A stretch of 64,000 nucleotides of DNA, from the NCBI RefSeq assembly GCF_023242365.1, contig NZ_JALLIX010000005.1:62001-126000 (forward strand), given 5' to 3'. Source of the stretch: Pseudomonas sp. MWU13-2100. GTDB taxonomy: Bacteria > Pseudomonadota > Gammaproteobacteria > Pseudomonadales > Pseudomonadaceae. A program made the translations under genes and the position numbers. Shown in pieces: positions 1 through 9,966 of this stretch (the first letter of the stretch is position 1; the number at the start of each line of letters is the position of its first letter). The notes beneath the pieces are model-generated. The model saw only the letters and a program-made list of their open reading frames with translations. It did not search any database and was not told the DNA's origin.

Positions 1-264
1 GGCGATATTGGTGATGCGCAGCAGGTTCGATTGCGGCTTGCTTTCGGCCACGAAGGTGCCGACGCCGGAGATCCGCAACAGATGACCTTCCTCCGTCAGC
101 TCGCGCAAGGCCCGGTTGACGGTCATGCGCGAAATGCCCAGCTCCTGCACCAGGCGATTCTCCGAGGGAATCAAGTCGCCAGGCTTCCATTCGCCGCTGC
201 GCAGCTTGTCTTGCACAAAGTCCTTCGCGCGCCGATAGAGGGCTTGCGGTGCATTTTTGATCAT
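1..264 (-). CDS. GntR-family regulator, HutC-like (partial; C-terminus beyond window)
   Basis: Only the first 88 codons are inside the window. They encode a complete winged-helix DNA-binding domain of the GntR family: an N-terminal ALYRRAKDFVQDKL helix, PSENRLVQELGISRMTVNRAL (helix-turn-helix, residues about 37-57) and the wing region GHLLRISGVGTFVAE. This spacing is typical of the HutC/FarR subfamily, whose C-terminal UTRA domain binds histidine-pathway ligands; that half is not visible. The ATG lies 3 bases after the stop of the hisC-like gene, so it is the last seen gene of the operon. I infer that it is the local repressor acting at the CTGTATATACAG palindromes upstream of the hutH-like gene. 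Confidence 0.85.
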   Translation of the reverse strand, partial: MIKNAPQALYRRAKDFVQDKLRSGEWKPGDLIPSENRLVQELGISRMTVNRALRELTEEGHLLRISGVGTFVAESKPQSNLLRITNIA

Positions 265-267
265 GGG

Positions 268-1397
268 TCAGTCCGCATCTTTTTGAGCGGCAAGAACACT
301 TGCCAGGGCCTTGAGAAAAAGGTCGTTATCCTCACAGCTACCGATGGAGACACGCAAGTACTCCGTGTAGCCGTCTTCACGCCAGGGTTTGACGATAACT
401 CCTTTGCTCAGCAAGGCCTGGTTGATGGTTTCAGCCGGATAGGGCGTGCTGAAGAAGAGGAAGTTGGCCATCGACGGCGCGGTGTCCAGGCCCAGGTTCT
501 GCAAGGCAATCACCATATGCCGGCGCTCATGGGCGACGTGGGCGAGGGTGGCTTGCAGATGCTCTTCATCCGCCAGGGCGGCAATCGCCGCGGCCTGGGC
601 CACGCGGTTGATATTGAATGGCGTGCGCAGGCGGTCGATCAGGTCGGCCAGCATGGGGTCGCTGACGACGCCGTAGCCGATCCGCAACCCGGCCAGGGAA
701 TAGGCCTTGGAGAAGGTGCGCAGCAGGATAAAGGGCTTGCCGCTGGCCTGGATCAGCCCGAGGCAATCGGGATAACCCGCCTCGAATTGCGCGTACTCGT
801 AATAGGCCTCGTCGAACACCAGCAGGCACTGGGCCGGTAGTGCTGTCAACAGGCGGTGCAATTCGTCGGCGTCGAGGGTGCAGCCCACCGGGTTGGAAGG
901 GCAGGAAAACATCAGCAGGCGGGTTTTCGGGGTCAGCGCCTGAATCATCGCTGCTACGTCGAAGCGGCCTTCATCGGTCATCGGCACGCCCGTTACCCGG
1001 GCTCCGGCGGCGATGGGGTAGATAAAGTGCAGACCGAACGAGGGCACCACGGTGACCACTTCATCGCCATGGTCAAGGAACACCCGACTGATAATGCTCA
1101 GCAAGTCTTCGGAGCCATTGCCAAACACCAACTGGTTGCCTGGCACGCCGAGCTTGGCGCCGAGGGCCGCGCGCAGTTCCAGGCAACTGGCATCCGGGTA
1201 CAGCGCGATGCTGGAACAGGCCTGGGTCATGGCGGCGGCGACTGCCGGTGCCGGGCCCAGGGGATTTTCGTTGCTGCCCAGCTTGGCCACCCGGGTCAGC
1301 CCGAAACGTTTGCGCACCGCTTCCGTGCCGAGGCCGGCGTTGTAGCTGGCGAGGTCGCGCACCTGGGGGCGGGCAAGGAGTTGCAGTTCAGCAGCGT

Positions 1398-1401
<4 letters not shown>
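268..1401 (-). CDS. HisC-like PLP aminotransferase (histidinol-phosphate aminotransferase family)
   Basis: 377 residues, a normal length for class I/II fold-type I aminotransferases of the HisC branch. Visible marks are the N-terminal [11 protein letters not shown] motif (residues 40-50), CPSNPVG (about 167-173), FDEAYYEYA (about 196-204) and the PLP lysine K232 in [17 protein letters not shown]. The ATG overlaps the stop of the ABC ATPase gene (ATGA). In an operon that also encodes hydroxyacid oxidases and a histidine ammonia-lyase homologue, the likely role is catabolic: transaminating a 2-keto acid such as imidazole-pyruvate to histidine, rather than histidine biosynthesis. The substrate is inferred from context. 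HisC-family enzymes are known to act on aromatic and imidazole keto acids. Confidence 0.88.
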
Positions 1402-2237
<836 letters not shown>

Positions 2238-2287
2238 GGGGGCACCTTGTTTCGGGACAATGGGTGGCAGGGGGCGTTGTAGGATGT

Positions 2288-2959
2288 TCATTGCGGCTGC
2301 CTGCTCATGAAACGGCCGACCCGGGTCTCCAGGACCATGCCCAGGCGTGAACAGAACTCCACCAGCAGCAGGTAGCCGATACACAGCACCAGCAGGGTTT
2401 CGACGAAGGCGAAGGTTTGCGAGCCGATACCGGTCATGACCATGGTCAGTTCCGGGATGGTGATAATCGACAGCACGGCGGTTTCCTTGCACAGGATGGT
2501 CACCAGGTTGACCAGTGCCGGCAGGATGATCACCAGCATCTGCGGCAGCTGGATGCGCAGGATGCATTGCCAGCGACTGATGCCCAGGCAGTCGGCCGCC
2601 TCCAGTTGGCCACGGGCCACCGACTCGAAGCCGGTGCGGAAGATCTCCGCGAAGTACACGCTGCCATAGATGCCCAGCCCGAGAATCCCGGCGGGAACCG
2701 GGTCGAGGCTGAGGCCGAAGGACGGCCCGCCGTAATAGACCAGGAACAGCTGGACCAGGAACGGCGTGCTGCGGATCACTTCGATAAATGCCCGGAGCGG
2801 CGCGCGAATCAGGTTGTTGCCGAACAGTTGCGCCACGGCGATCAGCAAACCGAGGAACAAGCCCAGAACCACCCCGGCGGACCAGGTGCCGAGGGTCACC
2901 GTGAAGCCCTGGGCGATATCGTCGAGGTGTTCGGTAATGACCCGGTAGTCGAAGATCAT
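2288..2959 (-). CDS. Amino-acid ABC transporter permease (HisM/GlnP family)
   Basis: 223 residues with several hydrophobic segments and the inner-membrane permease EAA-type loop ([24 protein letters not shown]) that contacts the ATPase. The start [19 protein letters not shown] at 2959 overlaps the preceding permease stop as ATGA, which implies translational coupling. A longer reading frame upstream is only the shadow of that overlap. With the neighbouring permease it forms the heterodimeric membrane channel of a polar amino-acid type importer; the substrate cannot be read from the permease itself. Confidence 0.9.
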   Translation of the reverse strand: MIFDYRVITEHLDDIAQGFTVTLGTWSAGVVLGLFLGLLIAVAQLFGNNLIRAPLRAFIEVIRSTPFLVQLFLVYYGGPSFGLSLDPVPAGILGLGIYGSVYFAEIFRTGFESVARGQLEAADCLGISRWQCILRIQLPQMLVIILPALVNLVTILCKETAVLSIITIPELTMVMTGIGSQTFAFVETLLVLCIGYLLLVEFCSRLGMVLETRVGRFMSRQPQ

Positions 2960-3615
2960 GTCAGTTGCTCCTTCATGCGGCGCTCCAACAGGCCGCCGCA
3001 GAACGCCAGTGGAATATTGATCAGGCAATAGAAACCGGCGAGCATCAGGTAGTCCTGCACGAACAGGTAGTCGCTGGCCGCGAGGTTCTGCGCGGTACGG
3101 GTCAGGTCGGCGAGGCCGACCACCGACACCAGCGAAGACGCCTTGATCAGCAGGATCATTTCATTGACCAGGGCCGGCAGGGTCAGGCGCACGGCTTGAG
3201 GGACGCGGATGCGGATCAGCATTTGCCGGGTACTCAGGCCCAGCAGGCCGGCCGCTTCCAACTGCCCGCCGGGGATGGCCAGGAAGCCGCCACGGAGGAT
3301 CTCGGCGATATAGGCCCCGGCGCACAGCGACAGGCTGATGATCGCGGCCGTCAGCGGCGACACATTGGGCAGGCCGACCCGTGGCAGGAAGTAATAGACA
3401 AAGAGCAATTGCACCAGCAGCGGAATACCGCGGAACACGAAGATGTAGCCGCCCCCCAGGCGCCTGAACAGCGGCAGCGGCGACAGGCGCAGGCTGGCAA
3501 CCAGGATGCCGATGAAAAAACCGATCACCAGGGCCGCGATGGAGACCTCGAGGGTCACCAGCAGGCTGGTCAGTAGCAACGGCAGGTTCTGCAGAAACAA
3601 AGGCCAATCGAACAT
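2956..3615 (-). CDS. Amino-acid ABC transporter permease (HisQ/GlnP family)
   Basis: 219 residues beginning [20 protein letters not shown]. It is strongly hydrophobic, with about five membrane segments and the EAA loop [24 protein letters not shown]. It is the first permease after the binding protein. A perfect hairpin (3637-3664) separates it from that gene, which could leave the binding protein mRNA in excess. It forms the second half of the membrane channel with the product of 2288-2959. Confidence 0.9.
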   Translation of the reverse strand: MFDWPLFLQNLPLLLTSLLVTLEVSIAALVIGFFIGILVASLRLSPLPLFRRLGGGYIFVFRGIPLLVQLLFVYYFLPRVGLPNVSPLTAAIISLSLCAGAYIAEILRGGFLAIPGGQLEAAGLLGLSTRQMLIRIRVPQAVRLTLPALVNEMILLIKASSLVSVVGLADLTRTAQNLAASDYLFVQDYLMLAGFYCLINIPLAFCGGLLERRMKEQLT

Positions 3616-3636
3616 TGCGCTGACTCCGACTCAGTT

Positions 3637-3664
3637 GATCGCCGGCCAGGCTTGGCCGGCGATC
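3637..3664 (-). other. Intercistronic hairpin between binding-protein and permease genes
   Basis: A perfect 12-bp stem (GATCGCCGGCCA / TGGCCGGCGATC) with a 4-base loop lies between the binding-protein stop (3689) and the permease start (3615). There is no following T-run on the minus strand, so it is more likely an mRNA-stabilising structure that sets protein ratios than a terminator. Confidence 0.6.
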
Positions 3665-3688
3665 AGGTCCTCCAATGGGCAGGCGGAT

Positions 3689-4525
3689 TTACCAGGTTGG
3701 GGTGAAGTCGGCTTGCGGCACGTTCATCTCGGCACCCAGCCACTTCTTCTGCAAGGCCGCCAGGCGCCCGTCCGCATGCATTTTCAGCAGGGCGGCATCG
3801 AGTGCGGCGATCAGGCTGTTGGCGTCGTCATCCTTACGCCCCAGGTAGGCGAAGTAGGAAGTCTTGCCGAACGGTGGCTGGACCACTTTGAAGGCATTGC
3901 TGCGCTGGGCGGCGACATAGGAGATATTCGGCAGCGAGTTGGCGACGGCGACGATGCGCTTGGCCGCCAGGTCCGCGTAGGCCTGGTTGTTGTCGACGTA
4001 TTCGCGGATGGTGACTTTCTCCGGCAGGGTGGCGGCGAAGGTCTTCAGTTCTTCGAGCTGTGCCGAGCCTTTGCCTGCGCCGACCGCCTTGCCGGCAATG
4101 TCCTGCGGCTTGCTAATGCTGTTGTCGTTGGCACCGATCATCAAGGCCACGGTGGCTTCGGCGATCGGCAGCATGAAGTGATAACGTTCCTGGCGGGCCC
4201 GGGTCACGATGATCGGACCGGCGACCACGTCGAACTTCTTCGCTTCAAGCCCTGGCAAGACGCTGGGCCACGGCAGGTCGAGGAATTTCACCTTGACCCC
4301 GAGTTCCTTGCCCAGCTGTTCGAACAGTTCGGAGTTGAGGCCTTTCTGCTTGCCGTTGTCGGTGAAATCGAAAGGCGCGAATTGCAGCTCGGTACCTACC
4401 ACCAGTTCACCGGCTTTTTTGACATCAGCCAGTTGATCAGCATGTGCCGCCAGGGACGCGACGCTCAGGGTGAGCGCCAGGCACAGGCCGTTGAAGCGTT
4501 TACTGAATAGAGAATCGAGTTGCAT
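3689..4525 (-). CDS. Periplasmic amino-acid-type ABC substrate-binding protein
   Basis: 278 residues. A Sec signal peptide (FNGLCLALTLSVASLAAHAD, cleavage near residue 29) is followed by a family 3 solute-binding fold starting ADVKKAGELVVGTELQFAPFDF. The start is set by a strong GAAGGAG site 7 bases upstream of the ATG. The gene has its own 101-base upstream gap containing a near copy of the operator-like palindrome (4612-4623), so it may also be transcribed from an internal promoter. By operon context the ligand is probably a 2-hydroxy acid or amino acid of the histidine/imidazole type; that is inference, because ligand residues cannot be assigned by eye. Confidence 0.9.
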   Translation of the reverse strand: MQLDSLFSKRFNGLCLALTLSVASLAAHADQLADVKKAGELVVGTELQFAPFDFTDNGKQKGLNSELFEQLGKELGVKVKFLDLPWPSVLPGLEAKKFDVVAGPIIVTRARQERYHFMLPIAEATVALMIGANDNSISKPQDIAGKAVGAGKGSAQLEELKTFAATLPEKVTIREYVDNNQAYADLAAKRIVAVANSLPNISYVAAQRSNAFKVVQPPFGKTSYFAYLGRKDDDANSLIAALDAALLKMHADGRLAALQKKWLGAEMNVPQADFTPTW

Positions 4526-4611
4526 GGTGTCACTCCTTCAGGGGATGCAGCGAGGTTGAGTGTGTGTTCCAGCGGTGATTCAGGTTGGCGACAGCAGTTA
4601 ACGTGCCACTC

Positions 4612-4623
4612 CGGTATATACAG
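4612..4623. promoter_or_regulatory. Imperfect copy of the CTGTATATACAG operator-like palindrome
   Basis: The sequence CGGTATATACAG matches the perfect palindromes upstream of the hutH-like gene at 11 of 12 positions. It sits in the gap between the D-hydroxyacid dehydrogenase stop (4627) and the binding-protein start (4525), a sensible place for an internal operator. Confidence 0.5.
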
Positions 4624-4626
4624 CCC

Positions 4627-6003
4627 TCAGGCGAGAATCTTGCCCGGGTTGAGAATGCCGTTGGGATCGAAGCAGTCCTTGAGTTGGCGCATCAGCGCGA
4701 GGGCTTCGGGGCTGACCGAGTGATGGAGAAACTCGCGTTTGAGCAGGCCGATGCCATGCTCGGCGGACACCGAGCCGCCGAGTTCGCCGACGGCGCTGTA
4801 GACCAGCTCCTCGATGGCCAGGATCGGCGCGGGCTGGGGCAGGGACGCACAGTCCACGGTCAGGTGCAGGTTACTGTCACCGATGTGGCCGAAGTACACA
4901 CTGTGGTTGCCAGGCCAGCACTCTTCCAGGCGTGCGCGACAATGCTCGACGAAGTCGCCGATCAGGCCGATCGGCAGACTGACGTCGAAGTTCAGCGGGG
5001 TCATGCGTAGAGGAAACTCACCGGTCGCTTCGCGGATCTTCCACAGTCCCCTGGCCTGGGCCTGGGAGCTGGCGAGGACCGCATCGAGCACTTCGCCGGC
5101 ATCGAGTGCCTCTTCCAGCGCTATCTCAAGCTGTTCCCGGGAACCGGCGGACTCCAGCAGCACATACAACGGATGTTCCAATGAGATCGGCGCCGTGGCG
5201 TTTTCCAGCCAGCTCACCCCGAGGCGAAAGAAGTCCTGCCACATCAGTTCATAGGCCTGTGGCGTGCCGACACTGCGCTGGATCCGCCGCAACAGGCTGA
5301 CGGCACTGGCGTAGTCGGGCAGGGCGCAGAGCAGGGTGCTGGCCTGGCCGGGTTGCGGCGCGAGCTTCAAGACCGCGCGGGTAATCACGCCCAAGGTGCC
5401 TTCGCTGCCGATAAAGCACTGTTTCAGGTCATAACCGCAGTTGTTCTTGATCATCTTGTTGCGCAGGTCGAGCACCCGGCCATCGGCCAGGACCACTTCC
5501 ACTCCGAGCACCAGATCGCGGGTCATGCCGTAGCGGATCACCGCATTGCCACCGGCATTGGTGGCGATATTGCCGCCGATCTGGCACGAACCGCGCGCGC
5601 CCAGGTCCAGCGGGAAGATAAAGCCCGCGTTGAGCGCCGCCTGCTGGATTTCCTCCAGCGTGGTGCCGGCCAGCACGCTGATGGTGGCGGCGGCCGGGTC
5701 GATCTCTTCAATGCCGCGCAGGCGCTCCAGGGACAGGGCGATATCCGCGGCCCGCGGTACGGCGCCGCCGGCGAGTCCGGTCATGCCGCCCTGGGGAACC
5801 ACCGATTGCCCGGCGCCATTGCAGATGCGCAAGGCGTTCGCCACATCCGCCGTGGTCCTTGGCAACAGCAGCGCGGCGGGACAGGCCGGGGCGTGGCCGG
5901 TCCAGTCGCTGTAGTGGCGCTGACTGATATCGGCGCCGGTGACGACCGCGTCATCCCCCAGGGCCTGACGCAACAGTTCGAGGGTTTTTGGTAAATCGCT
6001 CAT
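4627..6003 (-). CDS. FAD-binding D-2-hydroxyacid dehydrogenase (GlcD/D2HGDH-like)
   Basis: 458 residues of the vanillyl-alcohol-oxidase (FAD PCMH) superfamily. The FAD-binding half has VVPQGGMTGLAGGAVP (about 68-83), then GGNIATNAGG and YGMTRDLVLGVEVVLADG. The C-terminal substrate and metal half has YFGHIGDSNLHL and the conserved SVSAEHGIG motif. The length fits soluble D-2-hydroxyglutarate/D-lactate type enzymes without an iron-sulfur partner. The ATG overlaps the stop of the L-2-hydroxyacid enzyme (ATGA). Paired with that enzyme, it would let the cell oxidise the opposite stereoisomer of the same hydroxy acid to the shared 2-keto acid. Confidence 0.88.
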   Translation of the reverse strand: MSDLPKTLELLRQALGDDAVVTGADISQRHYSDWTGHAPACPAALLLPRTTADVANALRICNGAGQSVVPQGGMTGLAGGAVPRAADIALSLERLRGIEEIDPAAATISVLAGTTLEEIQQAALNAGFIFPLDLGARGSCQIGGNIATNAGGNAVIRYGMTRDLVLGVEVVLADGRVLDLRNKMIKNNCGYDLKQCFIGSEGTLGVITRAVLKLAPQPGQASTLLCALPDYASAVSLLRRIQRSVGTPQAYELMWQDFFRLGVSWLENATAPISLEHPLYVLLESAGSREQLEIALEEALDAGEVLDAVLASSQAQARGLWKIREATGEFPLRMTPLNFDVSLPIGLIGDFVEHCRARLEECWPGNHSVYFGHIGDSNLHLTVDCASLPQPAPILAIEELVYSAVGELGGSVSAEHGIGLLKREFLHHSVSPEALALMRQLKDCFDPNGILNPGKILA

Positions 6004-7205
6004 CGGCTCAACTCACGGTCGGAAAGGGTAGAGGGTGTCGTGACCAGGGCACGACGATCAAGCTGCTCCAGGTTCGCAGTGCCCAGCAAGGACAGGGCCA
6101 GGCGCAGCTCTTGTGCCAGCAGGTCGAGGGCATGGCCGGCGCCTGCCTGTGCGCCGACGGCGACTCCATACAGGGTAGATCGCCCCAGCAACACCGCGTC
6201 GGCACCCAGCGCGCAGGCTTTGAGAATGTCGCTGCCACGACGGATACCGCTGTCGAGCAGCAACGCGAGCTTGCCCTTGGCCACGGCGGCAATCGCCGGC
6301 AGGCAGTCGATGCTGGCGGGAACCCCGTCCAGTTGACGGCCGCCATGGTTGCTCACCACCAGCCCGTCGAGCCCCAGGGCCACGGCTTTCTCAGCATCCG
6401 CCGGGTGCAGCACGCCCTTGAGCAATAGTCGATGGGGCCAGCGCTCGCGCAACCGGGCCAGCGCGTCCCAGTCGAGACCGGTATCCATCTGGCTGCCGAT
6501 AAAGTGCGCGGCGCCTTCGATGGTGCGTTGTCCGGGCGGCAGATAGCGCTCGATATTGCCCAGGTTCGGCAGGCCCTTTGGCCACAGCGCCTGGCTCATC
6601 CAGCGGAGATGGCAGAGCAGGTCGAGCTTGTTGCGCAGACTCAGTTGCCGGGGCCGGACGAAGTTGCGCCGGTCCCACTCGCGGTTGCCCAGCAGCACGG
6701 CATCGCTGGTCAGCAGCAGGGTCCGGCAACCGACCGCGTCGGCCCGTTGCAGCAGGTCCTCGCCGACGGCGGGATCACGCAGGCAATAGAGTTGGAACCA
6801 GAGATTGACCTCGGGCACCGCCGTGACCAATTGCTCCAGGGAACTGCTGGACACGGTGCTCAAGGTAAAGGGCAAGCCGCGCTCCGTGGCGGCCCGGGCC
6901 AAATGTATATCGGCATCGCGGCAGAGCATCGCGTTGTAGCCGGTGGGGCCGATGGCCATGGGCAAGGGCAGGTCTCGCCCGAACAGCGAACGTTGGGTTT
7001 GCGTCACCGAGCAGGGCACCAGGGTGCGAGGCAGCAGCGTTATATCCGCGAAAGCCTGGCGATTGCGCCGTAGCGTCAGTTCTTCTTCGGCGCCGCCTTG
7101 CAGGTATTCCCAGGCGAAATGCGGCAGGCGTTGCCGAGCCATGGCCGCCAGTTCGGCAATGCTCTGTGCCCGGTGGAAATCCGGCCCTGAATAATAGCGA
7201 CGCAT
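6000..7205 (-). CDS. FMN-dependent L-2-hydroxyacid dehydrogenase (LldD/mandelate dehydrogenase family)
   Basis: 401 residues, TIM-barrel flavoprotein. Seen are MAIGPTGYNAM (flavin region, 83-93), LKG with lysine K263, the catalytic histidine H287 in SNHGGRQLDG, and the phosphate-binding LLDSGIRRGSDILKACALGADAVLLGR segment. The family oxidises L-2-hydroxyacids (lactate, mandelate, glycolate) to 2-keto acids and usually passes electrons to quinone. The ATG at 7205 is preceded by AGGGA. It follows the hutH-like gene by 58 bases holding a GC-rich hairpin. In this operon the probable substrate is an aromatic-type hydroxy acid such as imidazole-lactate (inferred). Confidence 0.9.
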   Translation of the reverse strand: MRRYYSGPDFHRAQSIAELAAMARQRLPHFAWEYLQGGAEEELTLRRNRQAFADITLLPRTLVPCSVTQTQRSLFGRDLPLPMAIGPTGYNAMLCRDADIHLARAATERGLPFTLSTVSSSSLEQLVTAVPEVNLWFQLYCLRDPAVGEDLLQRADAVGCRTLLLTSDAVLLGNREWDRRNFVRPRQLSLRNKLDLLCHLRWMSQALWPKGLPNLGNIERYLPPGQRTIEGAAHFIGSQMDTGLDWDALARLRERWPHRLLLKGVLHPADAEKAVALGLDGLVVSNHGGRQLDGVPASIDCLPAIAAVAKGKLALLLDSGIRRGSDILKACALGADAVLLGRSTLYGVAVGAQAGAGHALDLLAQELRLALSLLGTANLEQLDRRALVTTPSTLSDRELSR

Positions 7206-7231
7206 GGCGATCCCTATGCTGTGATGAAAGT

Positions 7232-7250
7232 GGCGCAGCGAGGCTGCGCC
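7232..7250 (-). other. GC-rich hairpin between hutH-like and lldD-like genes
   Basis: Perfect 8-bp arms GGCGCAGC / GCTGCGCC with a 3-base loop. No T-run follows on the minus strand, so it is a partial attenuator or mRNA-stability structure at most. Confidence 0.45.
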
Positions 7251-7263
7251 AACCCGGTGTCAA

Positions 7264-8793
7264 TCAAGCGTACAAGCGTGTGGCGGGCAACCAGCGTTCG
7301 AAGGCGGCGGATTCGACCCAGTTTCTGGCCGCCGCAATATCGGGGGCGAAGTAGCGGTCTTCATCGTAGTGCGCGACCTCGCCACGAATCATTGCCAGGA
7401 CTTCAGAGAGTTTTTCCGAGGTCTTGAGTGGGGTGTGCAGGTCGACGCCCTGGGCGGCGCCGAGCAGTTCGATGGCCACCACGGCACTGCTGTTGCCGGC
7501 CATATCGAGCAAACGGCGGGCGGCAAAGGTCGCCATCGACACGTGGTCTTCCTGGTTCGCCGAAGTCGGCAGGCTGTCCACCGAGGCCGGGTGGGCCAGG
7601 GTCTTGTTCTCCGAGGCCAGGGCGGCGGCGGTTACCTGGGCGATCATGAAGCCCGAGTTCAGGCCGCCTTCGCGCACCAGAAAGGCCGGCAGGCCGGAGA
7701 GCGCCGGGTCGACCAGTTGCGCGATCCGCCGTTCGGACAGTGCACCGATTTCGGAAATCGCCAGGGCCAGGACATCGGCGGCCATCGCCACAGGTTCGGC
7801 GTGGAAGTTGCCGCCCGAGAGCACGTCGCCATCGGCGCTGAACACCAATGGGTTGTCCGAAACCGCGTTGGATTCACGCAGGAACACCCCGGCGGCAAAG
7901 CGCAGGTGATCCAGGCAAGCGCCCATGACCTGCGGCTGGCAGCGCAGCGAGTAGGGGTCCTGGACCCGGGCGCAGTCGATATGCGATCGGCGAATTTCGC
8001 TGTCGGCCAGCAGTTCACGATAGAACTGGGCCACATCAATCTGGCCAGGTTGACCGCGCACGGCCTGGATACGTGGATCGAAGGGTACGTCCGAGCCTTT
8101 CAGGGCTTCCACGCACAGGCTGCCGGCCACCACGGCGGCGCTGAACAGCTTTTCGGCGGCAAACAGTCCGCGCAGCGCCAGTGCGGTGGAGACCTGGGTG
8201 CCATTGATCAGCGCCAGGCCTTCCTTCGGGCCCAGCACCATGGGTTCCAGGCCGGCGATCGCCAAGCCTTCGACGGCGTCCATCTCCCGGCCTTCATGGC
8301 GCACGCGACCGACGCCGATCAGCACGGCGGACATATGCGCCAGTGGTGCCAGGTCGCCGGAGGCACCCACCGAGCCCTGGGACGGGATGCACGGATAGAC
8401 CTTGGCGTGATAGAGCTTGACCAGTGCATCAATCACTTCCCAGCGGATCCCGGAAAAACCACGGGCCAGCGAACCGACCTTCAGCGCCATGATCAGGCCG
8501 ACGCTGGCATCATCGAGCAATGGCCCGGTGCCGGTGCAGTGCGAGAGCAGCAGGTTGCGTTGCAGCTTGGCCAGTGACTCAGTGGCAATCGAGGTCCGGG
8601 CCAGCAGGCCGAAGCCGGTATTGATGCCGTATACCGTGCGTTGGTTGGCGATGATTTCGTTCACCGTACGGGTGCTGGCGTCGACATTCTCGCGTGCGGC
8701 GGGGTCCAGCTCGATCGCGCATTGCTTCTGATAGATGACGCGCAGTTGATCCAGTGTGAGTTGACCGGGCTTGAGCAGCAGGGGGGCGGGCAT
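7264..8793 (-). CDS. hutH: Histidine ammonia-lyase homologue (MIO family)
   Basis: 509 residues. The MIO prosthetic-group triad Ala-Ser-Gly is at 144-146 in [14 protein letters not shown], with the catalytic Tyr in YGINTGFG (about 55). Selectivity positions are of the histidine type: Ser-His at 84-85 (phenylalanine and tyrosine lyases carry other pairs) and Glu415 in NQEDHVSM, where phenylalanine lyases carry Gln. Also present are NGTQVSTAL and [14 protein letters not shown]. The reaction would be histidine to urocanate plus ammonia. It is the first gene of the operon, with palindromic operators upstream. No hutU or hutI lies in the window, so urocanate must feed the core hut pathway elsewhere; this may be a second hutH copy. 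Confidence 0.9.
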   Translation of the reverse strand: MPAPLLLKPGQLTLDQLRVIYQKQCAIELDPAARENVDASTRTVNEIIANQRTVYGINTGFGLLARTSIATESLAKLQRNLLLSHCTGTGPLLDDASVGLIMALKVGSLARGFSGIRWEVIDALVKLYHAKVYPCIPSQGSVGASGDLAPLAHMSAVLIGVGRVRHEGREMDAVEGLAIAGLEPMVLGPKEGLALINGTQVSTALALRGLFAAEKLFSAAVVAGSLCVEALKGSDVPFDPRIQAVRGQPGQIDVAQFYRELLADSEIRRSHIDCARVQDPYSLRCQPQVMGACLDHLRFAAGVFLRESNAVSDNPLVFSADGDVLSGGNFHAEPVAMAADVLALAISEIGALSERRIAQLVDPALSGLPAFLVREGGLNSGFMIAQVTAAALASENKTLAHPASVDSLPTSANQEDHVSMATFAARRLLDMAGNSSAVVAIELLGAAQGVDLHTPLKTSEKLSEVLAMIRGEVAHYDEDRYFAPDIAAARNWVESAAFERWLPATRLYA

Positions 8794-8839
8794 GGCAGTG
8801 TCCTAAGGCGTGGGGTGGGTGGAATAGATGGCTATATGT

Positions 8840-8855
8840 TCCTGTATATACAGGA
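8840..8855. promoter_or_regulatory. Perfect palindrome upstream of hutH-like operon (candidate HutC-type operator 1)
   Basis: TCCTGTATATACAGGA is a 16-bp perfect palindrome 47 bases upstream of the hutH-like ATG. Its TGTA...TACA core resembles known HutC-type sites, and the operon encodes a HutC-like regulator at its far end. Confidence 0.7.
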
Positions 8856-9664
8856 TGAGCAATATGCGGGCCAAAACCACTATTCCGCGCAGAGAGTGGC
8901 GCGGCAGACCCGATTCGCGGCCATTTCGAAAAAAAGGCTGGCGCCTGTCGAACCTTGAATATGTCACCAAAGGCCGCACCAAAATCGCGCAACCGCACAG
9001 GGTTGGGGCGATTAGAAACCAATGTTAGTTGAGTTTTGCGTGAGACAAGATCTGTGCGCAACAGATGGTCGTTTGGACGTGCAAGCTGTTGCAGGAAGGC
9101 AAAGACGAAGGTTTACGGCGGAATCTGATGCTGTATATACAGCGATGGGTGATTTCACTCGAGAGTCGATCGCCCCGGCTTCGCGGGACTGAACGGAGGC
9201 TGCGCAAATGGGCTAAGGATCGGACGGTCTTTCCTCTCGATGATTTTCAATACCGGTGACATATCTTCCTGCGACGATCTGCGGCGAATCGCAAGCCAAG
9301 GAATGTCGAGATGGATATCGCGCACATCAATTCCTGCTCGCGGATCGGCGCCTTTCGCTGATAGCTGTCGGGCAACGCGGTATGGCGATTATCAGCGCCT
9401 TGCTGGCTGACCTCGCCGGGCCTGGGGCAGCCTGCAACCGGAGCGCAGTTGGGCCATGCCGGATTTGCAGGCGCCACAGTTACCGATTGTGGCGCAGGCT
9501 GTTCCGGGTTCCGCGCCGTCAGTCTTGCAAACGCCACGGGCGGTGATTCGCGCGGTGCCGGCGTCACTCAATGGGAGGGCGCAGCCATGACCCCGGTGAT
9601 GCGGCGCTTGTCGCGAGCAGGCTTGAAACAATGCGGGTTACTCAAGGAAAGGCACGATCGAACC
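8856..9664. other. Upstream intergenic region with no convincing gene
   Basis: About 800 bases between the operator region and the REP/tandem-repeat block. It holds the second palindrome (9130-9143) and a G+C-rich stretch at about 9250-9640. Short frames are open there on both strands, but none has a good ribosome site, a recognisable motif or a family-like sequence. It may contain the operon promoter and possibly decayed coding sequence. Confidence 0.5.
9130..9143. promoter_or_regulatory. Perfect palindrome, candidate HutC-type operator 2
   Basis: GCTGTATATACAGC is a 14-bp perfect palindrome sharing the CTGTATATACAG core with the site at 8840-8855, about 290 bases away. Two identical cores could allow looping or mark two promoters. 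Confidence 0.6.
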
Positions 9665-9754
9665 TGTGGGAGCGGAGCTTGTCGGATCGCCGCACCGCCG
9701 AGAAGCTTTTGGCGGTCTCAAGGGCCCCTTCGCGGGCAAGCTCCGCTCCCACAA
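9665..9754. repeat. REP-type inverted pair
   Basis: The outer arms TGTGGGAGCGGAGCTTG and CAAGCTCCGCTCCCACA are exact inverted copies about 56 bases apart, the usual paired REP arrangement of Pseudomonas. Confidence 0.8.
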
Positions 9755-9760
9755 GGTTTG

Positions 9761-9900
9761 TGTCGAGTCCGGACTTTGTATAAAGCCCAACAGACGCCTG
9801 TGTCGAGTGCGGACTTTGTGTAAAGCCCAGCAGACGCCTGTGTCGAGTGCGGACTTTGTGTAAAGCCCAACAGACGCCTGTGTCGAGTCCAGATCTTGTG
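9761..9900. repeat. 40-bp tandem repeat, three full units plus half
   Basis: Units begin TGTCGAGTSCGGACTTTGTR at 9761, 9801 and 9841, with a decayed half unit from 9881. The period is exactly 40 bases with only a few substitutions between units. Forty is not a multiple of three, so it is not a protein repeat. It is wedged between REP elements. Confidence 0.9.
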
Positions 9901-9917
9901 CACGACACAAAATCTAA

Positions 9918-9945
9918 TGTGGGAGCGGAGCTTGCCCGCGAAGAG
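9918..9945. repeat. Single REP element
   Basis: TGTGGGAGCGGAGCTTGCCC followed by GCGAAG, same family as the REP pair at 9665-9754, just downstream of the RND gene stop. Confidence 0.75.
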
Positions 9946-9966
9946 GCCCCTGAGATCACCCAATAA

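Noticed and set aside
9250..9640. Several short open frames between the hutH-like operon and the RND gene
   Set aside because: No ribosome site, no family-like sequence and frames open on both strands; high G+C explains the openness.
9761..9900. Possible CRISPR array
   Set aside because: The 40-base units are contiguous with no unique spacers and no cas genes are nearby, so it is a plain tandem repeat.
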